Shown here: positions 45,077 through 56,629 of the stretch, in pieces
Numbering within the stretch: position 1 is the stretch's first letter
Layout: each line of letters begins with the position of its first letter
DNA from: Suillus spraguei
Lineage: Eukaryota > Basidiomycota > Agaricomycetes > Boletales > Suillaceae
Length of the DNA stretch: 62,659 nucleotides
Direction: 5' to 3'
Assembly (NCBI GenBank): GCA_016800925.1
Contig: JABCPU010000388.1
Location: forward strand, 1-62,659
Translations under genes and position numbers: made by a program
Notes under the pieces: generated by a model
What the model was told of the DNA's origin: nothing
The model's database searches: none
Seen by the model: the letters and a program-made list of their open reading frames with translations, nothing else

Positions 45077-45383
45077 TATCAAGATATGTTCCTCTTATCT
45101 ATCATTACATACTTATCATACACGTTTCATCCACGTTCATATTTTCGTTCTCAGTTCAAACGATCCTCTAATATTCAGCGTCCATAGAATTCTTTTCCCT
45201 CAGTCTTTCCAACTAAGACTGAGGTGAGCTACTTACTACGACTTGAACATCATACTTAGTACTAACGATGTATAGTTCTCACTCTCTCGTTTCTAGGTAT
45301 GAACCTGTCATAGTTTAGTCTTTCCAACTAAGACTGAGTTCTCACTCTCTCGTTTCTAGTCCGAGCCTCTTCAGATCTTCACA
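45077..45383 (+). repeat. 3' LTR of copia 2
   Basis: Identical to the 5' LTR except for one base (G at about 45363 against A at 33273). It is preceded by the purine-rich GAGTGGGAG. Confidence 0.92.
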
Positions 45384-45654
45384 GCCCCGGTGAAGCTTGA
45401 AGCCGAAATAAATACATATGTCAACATGTTCCACGTCCTAGTCCCGCCAGTATTTGGCGCTATGCTGCGAATTCAGTGCAATAAAAGACAATCGAGCCGC
45501 GGAGTCCAGGGCGAGCCAAGCACTTGGACTAGGCCCTCGTTATAGACAACAGCGACTGTATTTGATTTTTTGTGTCTATTTAATAGATGGGGAAACTAGC
45601 TATAGTGGTTGTACGTTGAAAAGTTGCGATTGAAAACCTAAGAAGCATCTGCAA

Positions 45655-45945
45655 TACGACGGTCAGCGGTCGCCGGATGTGTTGACGAACTCAAATAAGA
45701 CATTAGCAGATTCATCCATACTAATCATGAACCTCACCCATGCGATGAGTGTCCTGTACTCGACGGAATGTTCGGTGGGCTCAAGTTCAACCGCACCGGT
45801 GAGTCATGTTCAAAATATCTTACACATATACCAGGAAAGGCGATAGTAGAGCGAGGACAAAGAAAATAGCGAGGACAAAGAAAATCTATATAAAACGGAC
45901 CTAGAAATTTATCGCTGCACCTTCGACAGCCACGCACTTCAACTC
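45655..45945. repeat. Downstream flank shared by P450 copies 2 and 3 (first copy)
   Basis: Similar to 49858-50137: 'gtcgccggatgtgtt', 'cactcgacggaa', and a plus-strand TATATAAAA at 45887-45895 followed by 'aatttatcgctgcaccttcg'. No gene is seen here or in the 45389-45655 stretch after the copia target site. Confidence 0.75.
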
Positions 45946-48073
45946 CTATGCGGCGGTCGAACAGAAGATGTTTCTCAAGGATGCTTCATCTATGCGAGGC
46001 TTGAAGATCAGATCGAAAGGCTTCTGGTGTGATACAACGCCAGGGGTAAAGGCAGTGTCGTCAATGGGATTATCAGGGTCTTCTGCCACCGCGAACGACC
46101 AGAGGATAAGAGCGACAGCGATATACACTGATCTGAAAAGTGGTAGATGCATTGAGACACAATACTCATCAGGCCACATTTTTTGACTCACCGGTTAGCA
46201 ACATGCATTCCCGGGCATGCGCTGAAATGTGTTCAGTGGAAACTCGGTGAAACAAGGAACTAATATCTACCGTCTTCCAAAACCAAAGGTGAACAGCTTC
46301 ATGTTCTCTTTGATTTCTCCGCCTGCACTGATCCATCGTTTGGGATTGAATACTTCAGGATCGTGATAGACAGATGGATCACGCCCAATATGCCTGAACC
46401 ACGAAGTAAGAGATTGTAAAATAAATAAACCAGGTGAGCACCAACCAATGATTTCCAAAGACAATCGCGCCAGCAGGGATGCACATGCCGTTCTGTGATA
46501 ATAATGAACTCAGATTTTATCTGTAATTGTGTGGGACATACCCAAATGATGTCCTTCGTCGCGCGATGGGGTAAACCTGAAAGGCTGATCAACCAAATAA
46601 CTTTAAATGTGCATGCATGACTTACCCATTTGGTTGACAGGCCTCCATCGAAGAGCTTCCAAGATGAAGGCTTGAACCTGAACGAGTTGCGACGAGTCCT
46701 CGAACGTAGGAGCTACGGTACAAGGTCAGTCAGTTTTGAATAAGGTGGTATAACTTACATACCGGTCTCTCGGCTGATGATGGCATCTAGCTCCTCATGT
46801 ACACGAGCTTGTAAATGTGGAAAACGCGCAGCAGCCATTAACACCGTTGAAATCGCGACAGCAGTCTAAGATTCCCCAAGTTGGCTTTACCTGATCTCAG
46901 TGTGCATCAATTTCTTGGCTTACCGTATCCATGCCTGCTCCAATGAGTGACCCAGAGAGATATGCTATCTCTATCTCAGACAGCTGGTTCTGCTCCATGT
47001 GTAGAAGATCCCTTGCAACCGAATGAGGGGCGATGTGGTTGTCCTGTTGTTTGTGACGAGGTCAATGCAACAATTACACTATACAAGACGAGTTTGTACC
47101 ATTTGACCTTTGACCCAATTTAGCTGGCCGAACAGCATGTCGTATTCTTCTTGGCTCCACTGTTTTAAATCTCGCCCATAGCCAGGGACATATTTGAGGA
47201 CAGGGTACTTGTCAACGAGGTATGCTCCTGGCATCATCGCGCTGTGAACCCTTGGGATCATCTTTTGCAGTTGTAGTAAATACGGGTCGTCAAGCGAAGT
47301 AGGGGTTGTTTTCCCGTATACAATATGTAGAACTACAGATGCTGTAAAACTATGGGCGGATGTCACTATACGAAGTGTGAGAATAGGGGAAAGGCATACC
47401 GCTTGATATGCTGCTGGTGCAATTTCGGTTTGTCCAGTATGTCCAAAATAATTTCACGTGCATGCGCAACCTGTACCAGCTCGTAAGACTGAGCAGACCT
47501 CGGCTGGAGGTGCGAATGCGCAGATCTGATGTCGCCTGGGTGGTGAGACATTTGGGTTTAAATCAACAATTATATTGCCTACTTGCGAAATTTGCGAAGC
47601 CTCTCGCCAGAGCGAATTTGGGCGAATCGCATTCCTTTCCCAAGGATGTCACAGCCAGCGACTGAACGAGGCCGGTCTGCGAGGAGTGCGCCCTGTTTCT
47701 CCATGATGTCAATTGCTTCCTGTTAGAGATGTGAATGCACCAATCGTAATCTACAAAATGCGGTCATACCTGCTGACGTCCGATGATGACTAGTACATTT
47801 TTTCCGTCGTTGAGAGATACGACCGGTCCATATTCTGCTATCCACTGAGCAATCTTCCTTGGTGGACTATTGTTGTGCGTCAGTATGTGACGATAATCAC
47901 ATGGCCACGACATACTAGTACCGCAGAAGAGGAGGATCTGATGGACCAGGAGGTAGGGGTAGTTGACGGCATTTAGACGTACGAGAACAAATAATAACGC
48001 ATAGAACTAAACCGAGAATGACTGCCCCAGTCTGCCAGTGCCACAAGGAGAACATATCGAGCACGGAGGGCAT
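45946..48073 (-). CDS. Cytochrome P450, copy 2, best-preserved
   Basis: ATG 48073 starts the membrane anchor (WHWQTGAVILGLVLCVII) and the LPLPPGPSDPP hinge. Exon 1 ends at 47922 and exon 2 is 47866-47770 (PPRKIAQWIAEYGPV). Then come DRPRSVAGCDILGKGMRF, HSHLQPRSAQSYELVQVAHA, the DDPYLLQLQKM exon, and the I-helix YLSGSLIGAGMDT (about 46930-46970, with Met before DT). ExxR (ILEALRWRP, about 46655), RDPSVYHDPEVFNPKRW and the heme loop FGFGRR/ACPGMHVANR follow, split by an intron at about 46270-46220. The end is PIDDTAFTPGVVSH, stop 45946. I found no frame break in the parts read. Substrate and subfamily are unknown. P450 clusters of this kind often serve detoxification or secondary metabolism. 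Confidence 0.75.
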
Positions 48074-49857
48074 GAGCCATCAGTAAACCAGAGAGTATAT
48101 ATAGTGATATATAATTCATAATACGTAACATAATTCTGCTATGGGGGATTACATTGTCAAGAAAACGTGACTTTTCCTGATGATGCGGGAAACTCACTTG
48201 GACTCGGGCTTGGAAGAGAGTTGAGCAGAGGCGGCCGGTTGGCAGCCTAGCCTGAGATGAACTAGTGCTACTGTAAGGAATGTCGCTTTACCCGGGCCCT
48301 TGCACCGGTTTCAGGTGCTACTCTATTGGCTATTGGGTTCCCGTTATACCACTATAGCCACTCACTGAGATATGTGAAGGCTGTGATGGTAAGTATCATG
48401 CCCGGACCACTGAGACTTCAGCATAAGGTAAAACTAACTGGTCACGTGACTTGATGATATGAAGAACGTTATTACTCTTCGCATCCGAGTTACGCGCACT
48501 CGGCTTTCATTCCTTTTCATTATCATACCTCGCGCTACACCGTTCCCTATCTTTTCCGCTGAATTTTCATGTTACCATATGCTACGAGTCTTTGTTCCGG
48601 CCTAATCGACTACTCGAAAACCTATGCAAAGTGTCCATGTACTCTCGTATCTAGCAGCGAATCCTATATTCAGATCCCCGCTCAAGCGCGTCCTACTGAA
48701 AGCCTCAAAGAAGATGAGCTCTCACGCACTAGGCTACGTCTATTCCTATTTTCATTTGTTAGTATCAAGTATTTTTAACTATGTCGATCTGTTCCAATCC
48801 CTATCGAACTCATTGTAAGTTAGCTGCTATTACGAAACCTATTCTTACTTTCCGTATCTTTAGTAAACGACAACATCCGCTCACTCGTCTGATCCATCAA
48901 TCCCCGTCGAACTTATTAGCAGCATTACATTGCCACCTAAACATCAGAAGTAAGGTCAACAGCTTTGAAACTCTCAGAATTTATTATTAACGACCGCCGA
49001 GAACGGTACTGATTGGAAACAGCCACTGAGAACCGTACGAACGGAACAGATGGGAGTATGGCAAGCTGCACTAGTAAACCGGTTACCCACCGTTGCCGTA
49101 GCTGGAGTTCTATTTTCTTTCTGCGCAGTAATGCGTGTCATTTCCCAGTCAAAGCTTACGGTTGCTGATTTGTATCTCTTCCCTGTATATCTAGGACTCG
49201 AAAACAATGCTTTTACCATTATTTGGAAATCAGACATGCCAATATTGACCGGTCGGCCGATGACCTTGCTTCGCAAGGTGTCATGTTAAGTAGCTCAGCG
49301 TTTTCCTGATGAGCTATTGATAACTGATCAAGTTGCTTCAAGTATCTGGTTGTTTGATGTTCATCCCTATATTACAGCGTCGTGCCTGTGTCTACATCTT
49401 ATCTTACCACTTTGTCAATCATGTGCTCTTCCATGTTATCGTTTCGTGTTAGTATTGTCGTTGACGCGATGGCCTTCCATGCGACACCGAGCCTCCAATG
49501 TGGTCAACTTGATCTGGCAGTTTTGGGGTTACGGGAGGTGTTCTCAGTGATGCTCGTGCCTGACCTGGTAAGAATACTCATTCCAAGTGCCTCGCCGTAT
49601 CAGTGTATCACCTTACATAATGAGAAAGTCTCTCATACATTGTTATCGCACGAGCGGAGCCCATCGCATCCCATTTGGCCTTTGCCATCTTTTTATCATT
49701 CGTCCATAGCAAATTTTCATAGTGACCCACGATTCGTCGGAATAAAATGAAATGTGGCTTTGCTTCGCCAGTGTTGCGACTAAATATCTTGCTTGAGTGT
49801 ATCTCTGTACAAACCGATATCCGATTTCTTATCTTTCTAGGAGTGCTAGAGTGACGT
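48074..49857. other. No gene firmly supported between P450 copies 2 and 3
   Basis: It should hold the promoter of copy 2. A degenerate repeat at about 48440-48830 is similar to 60635-61080. The ORFs at 49050-49290 and 49317-49750 show no motif. There may be a decayed element here, but no ends could be fixed. Confidence 0.4.
48440..48830. repeat. Diverged dispersed repeat, copy 1
   Basis: Shares an ordered series of short matches with 60635-61080: 'cacgtgact', 'ttcg.atccgag', 'cgcgc', 'cgtatcta.cagcgaat', 'cccgctcaa.agc', 'gaaagcct'. It is probably an old LTR or other element. Confidence 0.4.
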
Positions 49858-50137
49858 CAGACGACGGTCAGCCTTGAGAATGGTCGCCGGATGTGTTAGC
49901 CAACTCAAATTAGAGGTGGCTGATCCACCAATACTACTTACTCATCAACCTCACCCAAGCGATGGGTCTCCTGCACTCGACGGAACGATCGGCGTGCTCA
50001 ACCGCACTAGTGTGTCACTTTCACAATATTCTTACACGCATACTAAGACAGGCGATAGTAGGGCGAGGGCAAAGGGAATCTATATAAGACAGACCTATAA
50101 ATTTATCGCTGCACCTTCGACAGACGCACTCAAACTC
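49858..50137. repeat. Downstream flank shared by P450 copies 2 and 3 (second copy)
   Basis: Partner of 45655-45945, with the TATA-like TATATAAG at 50081-50088 and 'aatttatcgctgcaccttcg'. Together with the P450 genes it shows that a segment of about 2.4 kb was duplicated in tandem orientation, with about 1.8 kb of other DNA between the copies. Confidence 0.75.
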
Positions 50138-52273
50138 CTATACGGCGGTCGAACAGAAGATGTTTCTCAATGATGCTTCATCCATGCGAGGCTTGAAGAC
50201 CAGGCTGAAAGGTTTTTGGTGCGATACCACGCCAGGGGTAAAGGCAGTGTCGTCAATGGGATTATCAGGGTCTTCTGCCACCGCGAACGACCAGAGGCTA
50301 AGAGCGACAGCAATATACACTGATCTAAAAAGTGGTAGATGCATTGAGACAGAACGTTCATCAAAATACATTGTCAACTCACCGGTTAGCAACATGCATT
50401 CCGGGGCATGCGCTAAAATGTTTTCAGCGGAAACCCAGTGAAACAAGGAACTAATATCTACCGTCTTCCAAAACCAAAGGTGAACAGCTTCATGTTCTCT
50501 TTGATTTCTCCACCGGCACCGATCCACCGTTGGGGATCGAATACTTCGGGATCCTGATAAACAGAGGGGTCACGTCCAATACTCCTGAACAACGAAGTAA
50601 GAGACTGCAAAGTAAATATGGCGTGCACCGACCAATGATTTCCGCAGACAATGGCGCCAGCAGGGATGCACATGCCGTTCTGTGATGATAATGAATTCAG
50701 ATTTGATCTGTGATTGCGTGGGACATACCCAAATGATATCTTTTGTCGCGCGGTGCGGAAAACCTGCAACGCCGATCAACCAAATAACTTTGAATGTGCA
50801 TGATTGGCTCACCTGCTGGGTTGACAGGCCTCCATCGAAGAGCTTCCAAGATGAAGGCTTGAACCTGAACGAGTTGCGACCAGTCCTCGAACGTGGGAGC
50901 TGCGGCACAAGGTCAGTCAGTTTTGAACAAGGTGATATAACTTACATACCGGTCTCTCGGCTGATGATGGCATCTAGCTCTTCATGTACACGAACCTGTG
51001 AATTCGGAAAACGCGCAGCAGCCATTAACACCGTTGAGATCGCGACAGCAGTCTAAGATTCCCTAAGTTAGTTTTATCTAATCTGAGTCTATATCAGTTT
51101 CTTGGCTTACCGTATCAGAGCCTGCTCCGATGAGGGACCCAGAAAGATACGCTACCTCTATCTCAGACAGCTGGTTCTGTCCCATGTGTAGAAGGAGATC
51201 TTTTGTAACCGAATGGGGAGCGATGTGGTTGTCCTGTTATTCGTTACGAGGTCGAAGCAACAATTACACTATAGAAGACGATTTCGTACCATCTGACCTT
51301 TAACCCAATTTAGCTGGCCGAATAGCATATCGTATTCTTCTTGGCTCCACTGTTTTAAATCTCGCCATAGCCAGGGACATATTTTAGGATGGGGCACTTG
51401 TCAACAAGGTATGCACCTGGTACCATCGCACCCTGAACCCTCGGGATCATCTTTTGCAACTGTAGTAAATACGGGTCGTCAAGCGAAGTAGGGGTTGTTT
51501 TCCCATATACTACATGCAGAACCACAGATGCTGCGAAACTATGGGCGGATGTCACCAGCCGAAGTGTGAGGACAGAAGACAGACGTACCGCTTGATATGC
51601 TGCTGGTGCAATCTGGGTTCGTCCAGTATGTCCAAAATAATTTCGCGTGCATGCGCCACCTGTACCAGCTCGTAAGACTGAGCAGACCTCGCTTGGAGGT
51701 GCGAATGCGCAGATCTGATGTGACCGGGATGGTGAGATAGCCAGATTTTAAATCAATTAGTATGTTACCTACTTGCGAAATTTGCGAAGCCTCTCGCCAG
51801 AGCGAATTTGGACGAATCGCATTCCTCTCCCAATAATGTCACAACCAGCGACTGAACGAGGCCGGTCTGCGAGGAGTGCGCCCTGTTTCTCCATGATGTC
51901 AATCGCTTCCTGTCAAAGATGTGAGTGCCATGATGGAAATTATCCTACAAAATGTGGTCATGCCTGATGACGTCCGATGATGACTAGTATATTTTCTCCA
52001 TCATTGAGAGATACGACTGGTCCATATTCAGCTATCCACTGAGCAATCTTTCTAGGCGGACTGTTGACGTGCATTAATACTTAATTTTCATCGCATGACT
52101 GACACGACATACTAATGCCCAAAAGGAGACTCTGATGGACCAGGAGGTAAGGGCATATGCCGGTATTTAGATGTGCGAGAGCGGAAAATAACGCCTAGTG
52201 CTAAACCGAGGATGATTATCCCAGTTTGCCAGTGCCATGCGGACTCGCAGAAGATGTCAAGCATGGAGACCAT
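50138..52273 (-). pseudogene. Cytochrome P450, copy 3, one-base frameshift
   Basis: Closely related to copy 2 along its length. ATG 52273 starts the anchor (AWHWQTGIIILGLALGVI). Intron positions, the I-helix YLSGSLIGAGSDT, ExxR and the heme loop with ACPGMHVANR are all present, and the C-terminus ends at stop 50138. In the exon near 51366 one G is missing compared with copy 2 (LKYVPGYG then frame loss, where copy 2 has GYGRDLKQ). The first intron appears to start with GC (GGGCATTAG) where copy 1 has GGGTATCAG. Except for the missing base it could be functional, so an assembly error must be excluded. Confidence 0.72.
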
Positions 52274-54134
52274 GGGCAAAAAATTCTAAGGCCCAAGGTG
52301 CCATCTTCTATCTGACTTTTATAGGGCAAGGTCACGCCGAACTTTGCAGGAAAAGTTCAGTATCGGCATACGGTGTGCTGCATATGAAATGCAGTATGCG
52401 ATTTGAAAAAAAACTTGGCCTTGGTGCTGCCTTTACTGTGAACGTTTGCATCCAGATTAGGCAAATTGCTAGTTCCAGCGACCACGTATGAACAACCCAT
52501 CGAGGAATTGCATGCACCTACAATGCTTATCTCTGGTCAGGGAGATACATCATTAAGGTTGAGGCTATTCCCTCCGGTACCATCGCAGGCACTCACAGAA
52601 GTTGGTGCTTCCACAAGATTCCTCACACAGATATTAGGGAGAGGATGATAGTATTATCCCCTCTCTAATACAATGGGTATCATAGCAGAATTGCCGAGTG
52701 TCTCGGAAAGTTGTTTGATGTCACGCAGAAATGCTGATCCAAGTGGGATCGTATCTACGGTAGGCCGACTCGATAGCCCCACGATCGTAGGCAGCGAAAT
52801 CCGTTGGGGAGTCCTGTTTCCGAGTAGGAGTCAGTGGTGCTGTGCAGGCAGTAGAGCAGTTTGATGCTGCAAAATTCAAAGTGCGTCAGTTATTTCACAC
52901 GTTGTCACCAACCAATTCCGACTCGGTGCACTACTCTGTGTATCCCGCTGGCCGATAACAGTACTTGTATTTTCTTTCCTGCCCAATGGCAACTTGAACA
53001 CGGCGGTTCTTCTTCATATCATTATGTTGTTAGGTCAATGTGATTCACACGAGTGCCTAGTCACGTTGTATTTCTAAATTCTCTGGGTCATCAACTTTAA
53101 TTTTTTCCCGGTAGCCCAGCAAGCTTTGCTGGCACTAGCCAGCGCCATGATATTTTTCCTGATGCATCCCATAGGGTGGTCCGTGCGCCTTCGATACTCA
53201 CATAAATAATGCAACCCGGGCCTTGCATCCGCTCATGTTTTGAAAACGTGAACGGTCACTCACGCCGTTCGTTGCCTGCCAGTCTCAATTTCCTCTTCAT
53301 TCTACCATACTATAATTTTAACAATTACCAACGCCCCGCTGCACACAACTCGACTTTTCATGTTCACAACACAAGTGGCGGTCAGATTTACATGCCTTCT
53401 TCAAGTTTGTGTCGGAAGCTTTCATAGAGTTCAAACTCGAACTTGAAGAGGGTGACTGGTGACTAACCGGCTTCTGTCAGAATCGACACCGTAGAAATTG
53501 CCTAGAGCGCGTACCTTTTATGGTATCCATTCGGTCCCCGAGCTCAGGAACGAACTCCTGTTCTTATCGGTTTTACCACTAGTGGAATCAGGACAGGCGA
53601 CTGATAAGTACCCGCCTAGCCCATGCCCTGATAATAATGTGAGCACCTACCATGTTCGAGCTCCAATTTCCACTGCATGCGGTCAATACCTCACACTAGA
53701 ACTATCTTTTGTTTCAATACAGCCTGAGTTCTTTGCAATGTACCATGCACGCAAGACTCGGATGTGGGACAGGATACATATTCAAGTTGATGTACAGAGG
53801 AAATCTTTTATAGTACTAGATACACAATTTCCTTTTACGAGACGAGCTGCGCGCTGAGAACCTCTTCCAAATTATTCAACAGCTTTGCATTCGCAATAAT
53901 GTACAGTAGGTCCAACAGTATGGACCTGATACATCACCAAGACCAAGACATGCATACAAATGAGATACAAAATTCTAGGGGGTTAGATGTGGCTGGGAAC
54001 CTTAGGGCTTGGATCCCATCGGGGCGTTCATAATTCGGAGACTCGGCGGAGAAATTAATGGTGGAGAGGTACTTTTGGGAGAGATACACGCGAGGAGGTC
54101 AATGAGACATCGATTGGAACATCCCATGAGACCA
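52274..54134. other. No gene firmly supported
   Basis: Upstream region of P450 copy 3, then unique-looking DNA. An open frame at 53498-53857 lacks an ATG near its start and has no motif. Short inverted repeats occur at about 52634-52668 ('ggagagg' and 'cccctctc') and 53117-53134 ('ccagcaagctttgctgg'). Confidence 0.4.
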
Positions 54135-56629
54135 TCATACAGTAAGTAAACTGGTGTGAGCACTGTAAAAAAGGGTGTCCACAGTATGAGTTGATATGGT
54201 GCTATCCTCGCTCGGGGAGCGTATCCGCTCCTTATGACCCCTTTGGGTAAAACAAAGATCACCCTTCCGCGGAGCATCAGTGTCGCAGCTCTGACGAATC
54301 CATGAAGCTTCCGAGTTAAGCATAGAGATAGGCCTCGTATCCTTAGTTTGGAGTTCGTCTATGTTGGTGAACCCAAACCACCCACAAGCGTCCCAACCAG
54401 AACCTCGCTTCCCACACCCTCCATCAAGATCGAGGCCACCACCGTGAGGACCGAGGCTCGCGGGAGAATCCGGCCTGGGGGAGGGCGTGAAGAGGGTGGG
54501 TAGTGGTGATGTTGGAACGACGTCCTCGGGCTCAGGTGTGGTACTCGGTGTAGGAAGCTGTGTAGTCACGGAAATTTTTTCGTCTACGCTGTCCCTGGTC
54601 TGTGGACTTTGGTTCGCTACATCTTCCTCAACCATTCTGAGATTCTGACGATCTACACCGAGGGAAAGGGTCCAGTCATCCCCTTGCGCTTCTTGTAGAG
54701 CTTTATTGGCTTCATGAAGGACGCCATCCTCTGAAGGAGGCGTTGGCACACATATGCCACTCCCTGGTACATCGATGCAGAAAGGCAGTGATAATGTCCA
54801 GTCTGCACCTGCAGGTTGGATAAGCGTAGCGTCGGATGTGGCACCACTTCGCAGCAGGGGAGCAGATCTTCTCCGCTCCCGCGGAACTGATAGAAATGGT
54901 GCTGTACAAGCAGCACTCGACTTCCTCCTTTGTCTCTTTGGTGGACTTGCAGTAACGGAGTGTACTTCAGTATGGATCTGCACACGTTTCGGAGGTGAAT
55001 CGGAACAGCTGAGCGTCCCTTTTGATCGTCGAGCAGCTAGTACTAGTATGCTCTTCATGCGCCGTACTTCAGCTTCCATATCACCTGCAGCCTCTAATAC
55101 CCCAATACTCGTGCGCTTGCCTAGGATAGGAGAAGTGGCATCGGATATGATGTTATTGGTGGGAGAACACGGAGAAAGTTCTTTCTTTCTCCTTCTTTCG
55201 AAGGTGTGGAAGGCGGACTGGGTAGACTCGATGGAAGAGGGACCACCATGCGCCCTGTAGCACCCCAGCTTAAACGGGAAGGAAGTCGGAGACTGCCAGG
55301 AGAAGGAGGGATGGCTGCTGTGCCTGAAGACGAGTTGGTACGCACGAGAGTACGAGTACATTTTGAGGGAGTGGGATTTATCGTTGGAAGAGGGACTGGG
55401 GCGTTCGGGGGCGTAATAATGTTTTGTGCCATTAAAGTAGGTAGTGGAGGAAGGGGCTATTGGGTGGAGGTCCCGGTAATGGAGGTGTCAGCATGGAACG
55501 GGAGTTGGCCTGTGAATGAGACCAGGGAAAAGAAGATGTTATTGAGGTAGACGAAGCAAGCGCGTTAGATGAGGCTGAAGGACCGTAGGATGAAAGCTGG
55601 CATGACGTGGCTGTGGATGTAGTAGGAGAGGAGAGGGACCACGCGGACACGGAACCTTCGGTATCAGAGGGTACATAAGGTGATACTCCGATCGCTGGTT
55701 GAAGACAAAGGGATACAATCTCTTGAGGAGGAAGAAGCAGTGTTAATGCCGAGGGCCGTCGTCTTGCTTTGGCCTGCACAGTACTGTCACTACGTCTATG
55801 CGATGAAATGGCAAATTCAGTCGCTTGAGGTGTGAAATCATTAGTGGATTCGACGACACTGCATTCGGTTGCCGAGGTGCCCGATGGTCTTTCCGTTACA
55901 TCCGCCTTCGTCGTTGCTCCTTTACTCGACGACGGTTTACTACCAAACAGGAGCTTTAGTGGTGAACGCGGTGTGGGTGGAAAGTGACCCATTTGCATCG
56001 GAGAAAGCCGAGAACGTGAAGTGGAAACTGGAGATGGTGGGGGGGATCTCCTTGTACTGAGGACCGTATTTCCTGCATCTGTACATGCAATTTCCGCGAG
56101 ATGCTTGGAGAAACGCTCGGACGTAGGTATCACTGAACCAAGACTAGATGTCGAGGACATGCTAGTCAGTGTTCTCGATGGTGATAAAATGGCAGAAGTG
56201 ACACTGCAGACAGACGACGAGCGAGGACGACTGGATGGGACACTTGCGATGTCTTCCACCTGCGGGACATGAATATGAGCAGTAGAATGCAGAAGTATAT
56301 ACGCACCGTGTGATCTTCAACTCGACGAGACATATGAGGCGATGAACGCGATAAACGCCAAGTGAATGTCATCTTGCGAGGGCTCGGTGTGACAGGCTCC
56401 TCTACTTTTTTGTGGGCGAACGTAAAACAAGAGACAAACGTGAAGATGAACGAAAGAACAAGCGGTGAAATGTTGAATTTTTTGATTTTTCTGGGTCCGA
56501 AGGGGGTGGGTCGTTAAGGATAGTTTGGGGAACGTTAACGTCTTCAAATCTTTCCATGTCAAGAGACTCGCTGAGAATATGATTCAACTCATTTATGGAT
56601 AGAGTTGGCGGTCTGCGGGTATAGAACAT
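54135..56629 (-). CDS. Ser/Pro-rich hypothetical protein in several frame blocks
   Basis: No domain recognised. Four blocks with the same composition follow each other on the minus strand: 56629 to about 56410 (MFYTRRPPTLSINELNHIL); then VTPSPRKMTFTWRLSRSS, with a probable GTGCGT..GCAG intron near 56308-56265; then 56259-55432 (RSSSVCSVTSAILSPSRT); then 55432 to about 55200 (MAQNIITPPNAPVPLPTINP); and about 55200-54135 (KRTSIGVLEAAGDMEAEVRR, PPKRQRRKSS). The blocks are in different frames. The first joint can be a 42-nt GTTTGT..GTAG intron or a slip in a run of six A. The second may be a ~43-nt intron ending AATAG. The third lies in the purine-rich GGAGAAAGAAAGAAC. Basic patches suggest a nuclear protein. 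A real gene is likely; the exact model is not. Confidence 0.45.

Larger units (their letters stand above)
32987..45383 (+). mobile_element. Ty1/copia LTR retrotransposon 2, young, broken by nested insertions
   Basis: The two 307-bp LTRs (32987-33293 and 45077-45383) differ at one base by eye. The 5-bp target duplication GCCCC lies at 32982-32986 and 45384-45388. The internal region reads gag, protease, integrase, reverse transcriptase and RNase H in four pieces: 33452-33691, 35298-37121, 42427-43046 and 43816-45037. They are separated by a 1602-bp solo LTR, a Helitron/hairpin block and a 769-bp solo LTR. Removing the three blocks leaves an element of about 4.7 kb that lacks the second half of the integrase. 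Confidence 0.92.

Noticed and set aside
45835..45900. Start of a plus-strand protein gene after the TATA box
   Set aside because: No ORF of useful length follows; only an antisense RNA remains possible.
49050..49290. ORF with membrane-like stretch (AVAGVLFSFCAVM)
   Set aside because: Short, isolated, no splice context or homologue recognised; likely chance.
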